Assembly: GCF_030908545.1 (NCBI RefSeq)
Contig: NZ_CP133083.1
Location: forward strand, 496,001 to 560,000
Origin: Nitrosomonas sp. sh817
GTDB taxonomy: Bacteria; Pseudomonadota; Gammaproteobacteria; Burkholderiales; Nitrosomonadaceae
Length of the DNA stretch: 64,000 bases
Direction of reading: 5' to 3'
The position numbers and the translations under genes were made by a program. Positions 56,738 to 64,000 of this stretch are shown here, piece after piece; the stretch's first letter is position 1; every line of letters begins with the position of its first letter. Under the pieces are notes generated by a model. It searched no databases and was not told the DNA's origin. It worked only from the letters and a program-made list of their open reading frames with translations.

Positions 56738-57046
56738 ATGATTCCAGGAGAAACCATCATTGAGTCAGGCGAGATAGAACTAAATGCCGGCCGGAACACA
56801 AAAACAATCAGAGTTAAAAATGCAGGCGACCGCCCGGTTCAGGTGGGCTCTCATTTTCATTTTTTTGAAGCGAACTCTGCGCTTGACTTCGATCGGCAAC
56901 AGGCTTACGGCATGCGATTGAATATTATGGCGGGAACCGCGATTCGTTTTGAACCGGGCCAGGAGCGTACCGTTGAGCTCGTTGATCTTGCAGGGAGCAG
57001 AATAATCTATGGATTTAACCAAAAAGTTATGGGCCCGCTTGTTTAA
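56738..57046 (+). CDS. ureB: urease beta subunit
   Basis: A 102-residue subunit beginning [20 protein letters not shown], with [20 protein letters not shown] and [20 protein letters not shown], both signatures of UreB. AAGGAG lies before the ATG. The ureC start is about 55 bases downstream. Confidence 0.97.
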   Translation: MIPGETIIESGEIELNAGRNTKTIRVKNAGDRPVQVGSHFHFFEANSALDFDRQQAYGMRLNIMAGTAIRFEPGQERTVELVDLAGSRIIYGFNQKVMGPLV

Positions 57047-57101
57047 TCAATCTGATGATAAGCAGCAACCACAGAACAGACAATCAAAAGGAGCAGAAAA
57101 T

Positions 57102-58808
57102 ATGAGCTTTAAAATTTCGCGCCAGGCCTATGCTGAAATGATGGGGCCGACTACTGGGGACAGAGTTCGTTTAGCAGATACTGAACTGTTCATCGAAATA
57201 GAAAGCGATTACACCATTTACGGCGAGGAAGTTAAATTTGGCGGCGGCAAGGTCATCCGCGACGGCATGGGACAATCACAGCGTAACCATGCGGATGTTA
57301 TGGATACAGTTATCACTAATGTGATCATTATTGACTACTGGGGCATAGTGAAGGCGGATGTTGGGCTTAAGAATGGCAGAGTTGCGGCAATCGGTAAATC
57401 GGGTAATCCCGATATACAACCAGGGGTTACGATGGCCATCGGCGCCGCTACCGAAATTATTGCCGGGGAAGGGCAGATTCTTACAGCCGGCGGTTTGGAT
57501 ACACACATCCACTTTATTTGTCCGCAGCAGGAAGAAGATGCCATGATGAATGGCATTACCACAATGCTGGGAGGCGGTACCGGTCCAGCGGTGGGAACGC
57601 TGGCGACTACCTGTACGCCGGGTCCTTGGCATATCCATTCAATGTTGCGGGCCTCCGACGGAATGGTCATGAATACTGGATTTTTTGGCAAAGGCAATGT
57701 CAGTTTACCGACACCGAATATAGAGCAGATTCTGGCGGGTGCATGCGGTTTGAAGCTGCATGAGGACTGGGGTACAACGTATGCTGCGATTGATAACTGT
57801 CTGACGGTTGCCGACAAAATGGACGTACAGGTGGCGATTCATACCGATACGATTAACGAGGGCGGTTATCTCGAGAATACAATCAAAGCGATGAAAGGCA
57901 GAACGATTCATACATTTCATACCGAGGGTGCAGGAGGCGGGCACGCACCGGACATTATGAAAGTTGTTGAATATGACAATGTGTTGCCTTCGTCGACCAA
58001 TCCGACGCGCCCTTATACCCGCAATACGCTGGATGAACATCTGGATATGCTGATGGTATGTCATCATTTAAGTCCTGCGATTCCGGAAGATGTCGCTTTT
58101 GCTGAATCCCGGATTCGCAAGGAAACCATCGCAGCCGAGGATATTTTGCATGACATCGGAGCTATATCGATGATGTCTTCAGATTCGCAAGCCATGGGAC
58201 GTATTGGCGAAGTGGTGACAAGAACATGGCAAACCGCGCATAAAATGAAGGTTCAACGCGGCGCACTCAAAGAAGATTCAGCGAGAAACGACAATTTCAG
58301 GGTGAAACGCTATATTGCCAAATACACAATCAACCCGGCGATTTGTCATGGCATTTCGCATGCTGTGGGGTCGATTGAAGTCGGGAAATATGCCGATTTG
58401 GTGTTGTGGAGACCGGCGCATTTCGGTGTCAAACCTTCAATGGTATTGAAGGGAGGCATGATTACGGCTGCATTGATGGGCGATCCGAATGCCTCAATTC
58501 CCACACCACAACCCGTACATTACCGGTACATGTTTGGCGCCTATGGCACCGCACTGAGAAATACTTGTTATACATTTGTATCAGAAGCCTCCTTGAATGC
58601 CGGTTTGGTGGATTTTCTTAAAACCGAGAAACCATTGATTGCGGTTAAGAACACTCGCGGTCTGCGCAAAAAGGACATGATTCATAATGGCGCAACGCCA
58701 AAGATGGAAATCAATCCTGAGACTTATGAAGTTCGCGCTGACGGAGAATTGTTGATTTGTGAGCCCGCGATTACGCTTCCTATGGCTCAGCGTTACTTTC
58801 TATTTTAG
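57102..58808 (+). CDS. ureC: urease alpha (catalytic) subunit
   Basis: A 568-residue subunit that hydrolyses urea to ammonia and carbamate. Active-site residues are in place: [11 protein letters not shown] (nickel His pair), LKLHEDWG (carbamylated Lys), the His of [31 protein letters not shown] (flap with Cys and catalytic His) and [12 protein letters not shown] (nickel Asp). The start [14 protein letters not shown] at 57102 follows AAAGGAG; an upstream in-frame ATG at 57009 lies inside ureB. A hairpin follows the stop before ureF. Confidence 0.98.
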   Translation: MSFKISRQAYAEMMGPTTGDRVRLADTELFIEIESDYTIYGEEVKFGGGKVIRDGMGQSQRNHADVMDTVITNVIIIDYWGIVKADVGLKNGRVAAIGKSGNPDIQPGVTMAIGAATEIIAGEGQILTAGGLDTHIHFICPQQEEDAMMNGITTMLGGGTGPAVGTLATTCTPGPWHIHSMLRASDGMVMNTGFFGKGNVSLPTPNIEQILAGACGLKLHEDWGTTYAAIDNCLTVADKMDVQVAIHTDTINEGGYLENTIKAMKGRTIHTFHTEGAGGGHAPDIMKVVEYDNVLPSSTNPTRPYTRNTLDEHLDMLMVCHHLSPAIPEDVAFAESRIRKETIAAEDILHDIGAISMMSSDSQAMGRIGEVVTRTWQTAHKMKVQRGALKEDSARNDNFRVKRYIAKYTINPAICHGISHAVGSIEVGKYADLVLWRPAHFGVKPSMVLKGGMITAALMGDPNASIPTPQPVHYRYMFGAYGTALRNTCYTFVSEASLNAGLVDFLKTEKPLIAVKNTRGLRKKDMIHNGATPKMEINPETYEVRADGELLICEPAITLPMAQRYFLF

Positions 58809-58831
58809 AAACACTTGGTTGGTTCTTCTCG

Positions 58832-58863
58832 GCAAAAGAACGATTCCGGAATCTTTCTTTTGC
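58832..58863. other. hairpin between ureC and ureF
   Basis: GCAAAAGAA pairs with TTCTTTTGC, with an inner palindrome ATTCCGGAAT in the loop. It lies 24 bases after the ureC stop and about 170 before ureF. No T-run follows. It may slow 3' decay of the structural-gene message or reduce ureF expression. Confidence 0.5.
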
Positions 58864-59035
58864 TGAATCCCAAGCTCGAAGTAAAGTTTTCATTAAACAT
58901 CACAAATGTCGGGTGTTTTCATGATTGCACCACGAATTACAGGCGTTTCCGTGACAGCTTGATTGTTAAAAAATCGAATAAATAGATGCCGTTGCTTTTT
59001 GATAATTATCTTAACGTGTACCGATACTCGAAAAA

Positions 59036-59725
59036 ATGATAAACGAGGGACAATCCGCAGAGTTACTAAGCTTACTGCACTTGGCAAGCCCATCATTACC
59101 GATTGGTGCCTATACATACTCGCAAGGCTTGGAAGCGGCAATAGAAATCGGCAATGTAACCAACGAAGAATCCGCGCAGGCCTGGATTAAAGAATCCTTA
59201 TCCGTTGTTGCCGATTTCGAGGCGCCGGTTTTTTGGCGCCTGTTGCAAGCTTTTTCAAACAAAAACGAATCGGAGGTTACACGCTGGACGGAAATATTTC
59301 TTGTCTCTCGAGATACCCATGAATTTAGAGCTGAAACCATTCAGATGGGTTATTCGCTGAGCAAGTTGATACTTGACTTGAATGTGGCTAACGAAACGCT
59401 GCAGTCAATGATGGCACATCAAACAGAAATTCCGTTGCCAACCGCATTCGCTTGCGCAGCCGTTGCATTGAAGCTATCGCATAAAGCTGCGCTGCTGGGT
59501 TTCTTATTTTCAATAATAGAAAATCAGGTGCTGGTATGTGTTAAATCCGTACCGCTTGGGCAAGTTGCAGGTCAGCGCCTGTTGCTGTCGCTTCATCCGG
59601 AAATAGAAATAGCGGCTGAACGTGCAATACAGCTCGAAGATAATGAGCTTTCCAATTGGGCGCCCGGCTTATCGATTTTGTCGATGATGCATGAAATACA
59701 ATACAGCCGAATTTATCGATCCTAA
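59036..59725 (+). CDS. ureF: urease accessory protein UreF
   Basis: A 229-residue helical accessory protein that helps UreG and UreD activate urease. Signature stretches are LLHLASPSLPIGAYTYSQGL and HQTEIPLPTAFACAAVALKL, with AVYS-type QVLVCVKSVPLGQVAGQRLL near the end. It follows ureC by about 227 bases, unusual spacing since ureE is elsewhere. ureG follows by 23 bases. Confidence 0.93.
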   Translation: MINEGQSAELLSLLHLASPSLPIGAYTYSQGLEAAIEIGNVTNEESAQAWIKESLSVVADFEAPVFWRLLQAFSNKNESEVTRWTEIFLVSRDTHEFRAETIQMGYSLSKLILDLNVANETLQSMMAHQTEIPLPTAFACAAVALKLSHKAALLGFLFSIIENQVLVCVKSVPLGQVAGQRLLLSLHPEIEIAAERAIQLEDNELSNWAPGLSILSMMHEIQYSRIYRS

Positions 59726-59748
59726 AACAATAACTTGGAATATACCGT

Positions 59749-60378
59749 ATGACACAAAAATCTAATCCGCTCCGTGTCGGCATAGGCGGGCCAGTTGGTT
59801 CCGGCAAAACCGCTCTGTGTGAAATATTAAGCAAGAAAATGCGCGACAAATACGAAATGGCGGTAATTACAAACGATATTTATACCAAGGAAGATCTTGA
59901 AATCTTATTGCGTGCTGAAGCGCTTCCTGCGGAAAGGTTGATTGGCGTGGAAACCGGCGGTTGTCCTCATACCGCAATTAGAGAAGATGCTTCTATTAAT
60001 CTCGAAGCGATCGCCCGCATTACCCAGGAATTTCCAAATTTGGATCTGATACTTGTTGAGTCGGGCGGTGATAATTTAGCGTCCACATTCAGTCCCGAAT
60101 TATCGGATTTGACCATTTACGTCATTGATGTTGCCGGCGGAGAAAAAATACCCAGAAAAGGCGGACCGGGTATTACACGATCCGCTTTGCTGGTCATAAA
60201 CAAAATTGATTTGGCTCCGTATGTTGGTGCCGATCTGGATGTTATGGCGCGCGATGCCAAAAAGATGCGTGGTGACCGGCCCTTCGTCTTTACCAATATG
60301 CGCACAGGCCAGGGGGTTCAGGAAATAATTGATTTTATTGTGAAACAAGGTCTTCTGGAAGAAGTGGGAGCGCATTAA
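59749..60378 (+). CDS. ureG: urease accessory GTPase UreG
   Basis: A 209-residue GTPase that provides energy and carries nickel during urease assembly. P-loop [11 protein letters not shown], the metal-binding CPH motif in [23 protein letters not shown] and NKID are all in place. Confidence 0.96.
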   Translation: MTQKSNPLRVGIGGPVGSGKTALCEILSKKMRDKYEMAVITNDIYTKEDLEILLRAEALPAERLIGVETGGCPHTAIREDASINLEAIARITQEFPNLDLILVESGGDNLASTFSPELSDLTIYVIDVAGGEKIPRKGGPGITRSALLVINKIDLAPYVGADLDVMARDAKKMRGDRPFVFTNMRTGQGVQEIIDFIVKQGLLEEVGAH

Positions 60379-60482
60379 CTAATTATTACTCAAGAAATCT
60401 TTATCTGAATTTGAGCGATCGTTTTTGGGGTGAAAACTTTGGTTCGGAATTTTCTAATCGAGAAATTATCTGGAGATAAAAA

Positions 60483-61463
60483 ATGCAATGGGCAGTGAAA
60501 ATAGATATGGCTTTGCCACGTCCAATCCGAGTAATACTGAGGGGTGTAGGTCAAGTATTTTTTTGCGGTAATGCTGTTACTGGCCTTGTTTTTTTGGTTG
60601 CGCTATATATTGGCGGCACAACCGCTGGATTGGCGGCGACTGTGGGCGTGATTACAAGTACGATCACCGCTGTTCTGCTTGGTTTCTCGGAAGATGATAT
60701 CGATGCCGGACTCTATGGATTTAACGGCACTTTGGTTGGGCCGTGCCTGTTCTTGTTTCTTGAGAACACGCCGCTGCTGTGGGTTTACGTCGTATTCGCT
60801 GCAATTTTATCGAGCGTCGTGCTGGCTGCAATGATCAAAATTCTGACTCCCTACAAAATACCCGCTTCAACATCACCCTTTGTGTTGACCTGTTGGATGT
60901 TTATGGTTGCGATATATTCTTTTGAGGCACTATCCCCGAGTCCTGTTTTGCCGGTGCCGGGGATACCCGAAGCGATTGCAAGCGCAAACCTGCCTGTCGC
61001 AGCCTGGCTTTCGTCCTTTACGGATAATACGATTGAGCTATGGTATGTGGCGCTGGCCAAAGGAATTGCAGAAGTCATGTTTGCAGATAATGTACTGGTT
61101 GGGATTCTATTTCTAATCGGTATTTTAATTACTTCGGCGCGTGGTGCCGTCATGGCGTTTTGCGGAACATTTGTCGGTGTTTTGGTGCCGATTCATCTAG
61201 GTGCGAGCCAAAATCTAATCGAAATGGGATTATATGCGTTTAATCCGGTACTAACCATGATGGCAGTGGGTTGGGTTTTTCTCAAACCGTCAACCGGAAC
61301 CGCCATCCTGGCATTTCTGGCTGGTATTCTGACTGTCATTTGTCAGGCGGCTCTAGCCAATTTCCTGGCGCCAATCGGTTTACCCACTCTGACATTTCCA
61401 TTTGTATTGACCATGTGGATGTTCTTATTTGCAGCGGGAATGTCTAAACACTGGTCATCGTAA
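60483..61463 (+). CDS. UT-family urea transporter
   Basis: A 326-residue inner-membrane channel with about ten hydrophobic helices. It has the repeated family signature, seen as DIDAGLYGFNGTLVG in the first half and EMGLYAFNPVLTMMAVGW in the second, the inverted-repeat architecture of UT channels. It lies 104 bases after ureG, with a good GGAGAT ribosome site, so urea import and hydrolysis are probably co-regulated. Confidence 0.93.
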   Translation: MQWAVKIDMALPRPIRVILRGVGQVFFCGNAVTGLVFLVALYIGGTTAGLAATVGVITSTITAVLLGFSEDDIDAGLYGFNGTLVGPCLFLFLENTPLLWVYVVFAAILSSVVLAAMIKILTPYKIPASTSPFVLTCWMFMVAIYSFEALSPSPVLPVPGIPEAIASANLPVAAWLSSFTDNTIELWYVALAKGIAEVMFADNVLVGILFLIGILITSARGAVMAFCGTFVGVLVPIHLGASQNLIEMGLYAFNPVLTMMAVGWVFLKPSTGTAILAFLAGILTVICQAALANFLAPIGLPTLTFPFVLTMWMFLFAAGMSKHWSS

Positions 61464-61505
61464 TAAATAACCGAATTATGAAATTAAATTTGAAGGAAGA
61501 ATGAA

Positions 61506-62252
61506 ATGCCGGTTTTAGGAAAGCAAGAAACGCAACAAAGAAGGCTTTTGCTTAAAATGACTACGGCATCCTTGCTTGGTTTGAGCCTACCGTTTTCGGG
61601 TACAGCAAATGCAATATCCGAAATAGTAAAAATACCGCCTATTCCCGAGAACGTATTAAGTCCAGAAGCTGCTCTTGAACGCTTGATGAAAGGGAATGAA
61701 CGGTATGTCACGAACAATTCAACACCGCTGAATTTTAAAGATGAGCGATTGGATCTGGTCAAAGGGCAGAATCCATTTGCCTGTATTCTTAGTTGCTCGG
61801 ATTCCCGTGTGAGTCCGGAATTCTGTTTTGATGAACAACGTGGAGATTTATTTGTAGCACGCGTGGCGGGCAATTACATTACCACAGATTTTATTGCAAC
61901 CCTTGAATACGCTGCTGCTGTTTTGCACGTTCCGTTAATCATGGTTCTGGGACATGAGAGTTGCGGAGCTATCAAAGCAGCAATCGATGCAACGGATAAT
62001 TACCAGCAGTTTCCAGGACATATACAGACAATTGCCACGGCACTGACTCCGGCAGTCAGGGCTGTACGCATAACCCCGGATTATGTTGCCAGTGACCGGT
62101 ATTTCGACATTGTTAAAAAGAATGTCGTGCTCAATGTTGAAGAATTAAGAAAACAGCCGCCCATCTTGAGCCGGTTGGTTGATAGCAAGAAACTCAAGAT
62201 CGTAGGGGGGGTATATCATCTCAGAACCGGAAAAGTTGAGTTAATTTCATAA
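61506..62252 (+). CDS. exported beta-class carbonic anhydrase
   Basis: A 248-residue beta-carbonic anhydrase. The zinc site is intact: Cys and Asp in ILSCSDSRVSPE, His and Cys in VLGHESCGAIKAA, with the RVAGNYITTDFIATLEYA stretch between. The N-terminus has an RR pair followed by a hydrophobic stretch (QQRRLLLKMTTASLLGLSLP), a twin-arginine-like signal with cleavage near TANA, so the enzyme is probably periplasmic. It follows the urea transporter by about 42 bases. It would interconvert CO2 and bicarbonate near urea and ammonia metabolism. Confidence 0.92.
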   Translation: MPVLGKQETQQRRLLLKMTTASLLGLSLPFSGTANAISEIVKIPPIPENVLSPEAALERLMKGNERYVTNNSTPLNFKDERLDLVKGQNPFACILSCSDSRVSPEFCFDEQRGDLFVARVAGNYITTDFIATLEYAAAVLHVPLIMVLGHESCGAIKAAIDATDNYQQFPGHIQTIATALTPAVRAVRITPDYVASDRYFDIVKKNVVLNVEELRKQPPILSRLVDSKKLKIVGGVYHLRTGKVELIS

Positions 62253-62315
62253 TAGGTATCGCAGAAAATTAATCGCCGCTCGTAGCATTTCATTAACTTA
62301 CTTGCCTAGCCGAGA

Positions 62316-64000
62316 ATGCTTACCCGATATATTTCCACGAAGCACTCCGCATTCTTTTTGTTGATCTCGCTGCTTTTGCTTGGTTTAATTATTGCGTTTT
62401 TGCCTTCCTCTCACGCGCAATTTACATTCAATTTCTATTTCGCTAAGGACTGGAGTGAAGGATTCCTGCATCCGCTAATGGGCTGGGATCATATTCTCGT
62501 GATGGTGGCGGTGGGCATCTGGGCTGCTCAGATACGAGGACAGGCCCTGTGGATATTGCCTGCTGTATTTGTCGGTATCATGAGTCTTGGCGGCCTGACG
62601 GGTGCTGCCAGCTATGCTGTTCCAGGCGCGGAAGCCATGGTTCTTTTATCCTGTTTCATGATCAGCGCCTTGATCATATGCGGGGTACGATTCAGCGCAC
62701 CGGCCAATATCATTATTATTTCCCTGTTTGCATTTTTTCATGGTTATGTGCACGGACAGGAAATCTCGGCCTCCACCAGCCTTGGTTTTTACATTGCAGG
62801 TTTTGTGTCCGCCACACTACTACTACATGGCGTCGGGATTCTGATTTCATGGCTGATCGTGCTAGCGTTTACTTTCTTTTTCAGCACCAGTATTCATGCC
62901 CAGGGAAAAGACCTGCCAGCTTATGCAAATACTGCTGAACGTGGTTCACAGACCAATAAACTTGCCCATGCGACTCTGGATGAAGTGCGTGTTACCGGCC
63001 GTGCCGATGAACTGACCGGCATCGCCGACGCCGCTTCACAAGGCAAAGTCGGGCAGGATCAAATCCGGTACCGGCCGATGACTCGTCCCGGAGAAATTCT
63101 GGAAACGGTGCCGGGACTCATCGCTACCCAGCACAGCGGCGAAGGTAAAGCGAATCAGTTTTTTTTGCGTGGCTTCAATCTGGATCATGGCACCGATTTT
63201 CTCACGCAGATCGAAGGCGTGCCGGTCAATCAGCTTTCTCATGCCCACGGGCAGGGCTGGACGGATATCAATTTCCTGATCCCGGAATTAATCGAATCGA
63301 TCGAATTCAGAAAAGGAAATTATTACGCCGACACCGGGGATTTCTCCAGCGCCGGATCAGCCAACATCCGCTACTTCAACCGTCTGCCCCAAAATATGCT
63401 GCGCTTCACCGGCGGCAGTTTTGATTATTACCGGGGATTGATCGCCGGATCACGTCGGCTATCACAAGGCAATGTGTTGTATGCCGGCGAGATCGTGCAC
63501 AACGACGGCCCGTGGACTACCGGAAATAATTATCTGAAGTTCAACGGCCTGATCCGGTACAGCGGCAGCAACGGCAACCAGGACTGGCGTATCACCGCGA
63601 TGGGAACGCATTCGGATTGGCGCGCGACCGATCAAATCCCGAGGCGGGCTATCGGGATGGACACTATCCGCCGGTTCGACGCGATCGACCCGACCGATGG
63701 CGGAAAAAGTCATCGCTACAGCCTGACGGGCGAATGGAACCGGCGCTCGGAAAACAGCCTGACGTCGGTCATGGCGTACGGCATTTACTCCAAACTGGAC
63801 CTTTATTCGAATTTCTCTTTTCTTCTGGATAATAATGAAACGACCAATCCGGTGGGATGCTCGGGGTTAAACGGTTTACAGTCCGCCAACCGGATTTCCA
63901 CGAGCATATTCCAGACCTGCGGCGATCAGTTCGGTCAGCCCGACGACCGCTGGACAACCGGCCTGGCGGCCAGCCACACGGTATTTCATAAAATCGGCCG
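62316..64000 (+). CDS. HupE/UreJ-TonB-dependent receptor fusion (open at window end)
   Basis: One uninterrupted frame of 561 codons runs to the window edge. Residues 1-35 are a signal-like helix. Residues about 50-180 match the HupE/UreJ nickel permease family: HPLMGWDHILVMVAVGIWAA, FAFFHGYVHGQE, and LLLHGVGI. From residue 180 a hydrophobic stretch LIVLAFTFFFSTSIHAQG looks like a second signal peptide. From 222 (DEVRVTGRADEL) a TonB-dependent receptor plug and barrel follow, with RPGEILETVPGLIATQHSG and FFLRGFNLDHGTDFLT. An in-frame stop lies just upstream at 62307, so no earlier start exists. The frame was checked codon by codon. Context is a urease cluster, so nickel uptake is the natural guess. 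Confidence 0.82.
   Translation, partial: MLTRYISTKHSAFFLLISLLLLGLIIAFLPSSHAQFTFNFYFAKDWSEGFLHPLMGWDHILVMVAVGIWAAQIRGQALWILPAVFVGIMSLGGLTGAASYAVPGAEAMVLLSCFMISALIICGVRFSAPANIIIISLFAFFHGYVHGQEISASTSLGFYIAGFVSATLLLHGVGILISWLIVLAFTFFFSTSIHAQGKDLPAYANTAERGSQTNKLAHATLDEVRVTGRADELTGIADAASQGKVGQDQIRYRPMTRPGEILETVPGLIATQHSGEGKANQFFLRGFNLDHGTDFLTQIEGVPVNQLSHAHGQGWTDINFLIPELIESIEFRKGNYYADTGDFSSAGSANIRYFNRLPQNMLRFTGGSFDYYRGLIAGSRRLSQGNVLYAGEIVHNDGPWTTGNNYLKFNGLIRYSGSNGNQDWRITAMGTHSDWRATDQIPRRAIGMDTIRRFDAIDPTDGGKSHRYSLTGEWNRRSENSLTSVMAYGIYSKLDLYSNFSFLLDNNETTNPVGCSGLNGLQSANRISTSIFQTCGDQFGQPDDRWTTGLAASHTVFHKIG

Noticed and set aside
62549-62938. 129-codon plus-strand frame inside the HupE part of the fusion
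   Set aside because: It is a shadow in another frame; the HupE/UreJ frame has clear family motifs over the same bases.
62859-64000. Separate TonB receptor gene starting at an internal GTG
   Set aside because: No ribosome site precedes the GTG and HupE would then have no stop of its own. It is kept only as an alternative in the finding.

Overview
The window looks like chromosome from a betaproteobacterial ammonia oxidiser of the Nitrosomonas type. This is inferred from gene content and was not tested by a database search: hopanoid genes, a PEP-CTERM protein, a urease cluster with a dedicated urea transporter, carbonic anhydrase, and Nitrosomonadaceae-like housekeeping proteins. Base composition is intermediate. 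AT-rich patches (4.7-6.2 kb, 46-49 kb, 52.9-53.7 kb) stand out from the core genes.

Layout. 0-15 kb: the end of squalene-hopene cyclase with hpnG, an ABC exporter, a glycosyltransferase, a PIG-L-type deacetylase, glnS, a mntA/hepT toxin-antitoxin pair, a YdjM-like membrane hydrolase, a TetR/COQ9-like regulator, a PEP-CTERM protein, rlmKL and two small proteins. 15-31 kb: a type I-C CRISPR-Cas locus on the minus strand. It has a 61-repeat array with its leader next to cas2, and the cas genes cas3, cas5c, cas8c, cas7c, cas4, cas1 and cas2. Toxin-antitoxin-type genes break up the cas order: DUF433/DUF5615, a HicB-like gene, MNT/HEPN and a 46-residue ORF lie between cas7 and cas4, and an opposite-strand RHH/MazF pair lies between cas4 and cas1. 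VapBC flanks the far end of the array. A HIRAN-domain gene overlaps the start of cas3. 31-34 kb: a frameshifted SEC-C protein gene and a WYL regulator.

34-46 kb is mostly core: cheW and a chemoreceptor, rsgA, phhB, an M48 peptidase, orn, an EF-hand protein, an M16 peptidase, ftsY-ftsE-ftsX, rpoH under a CIRCE-overlapped promoter, and tRNA-Ser(CGA). The tRNA is followed by a truncated integrase and a decayed IS3-like element, then two tandem LuxR-type response regulators, the second of which lacks its phosphoacceptor Asp.

49-64 kb is a urea and metal module. On the minus strand, ureE is followed by a three-gene metal ABC importer. On the plus strand come an outer-membrane porin, ureD-ureA-ureB-ureC, ureF, ureG, a urea transporter, a beta-carbonic anhydrase with a twin-arginine signal, and an open frame that runs off the window. 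That last frame joins a HupE/UreJ membrane protein to a TonB-dependent receptor. Together these genes would cover urea entry, hydrolysis, nickel supply and CO2/bicarbonate handling.

The most interesting items are the HupE-TonB receptor fusion, the toxin-antitoxin-studded cas operon, and a CRISPR spacer that encodes an intrinsic terminator pointing in the direction of array transcription.
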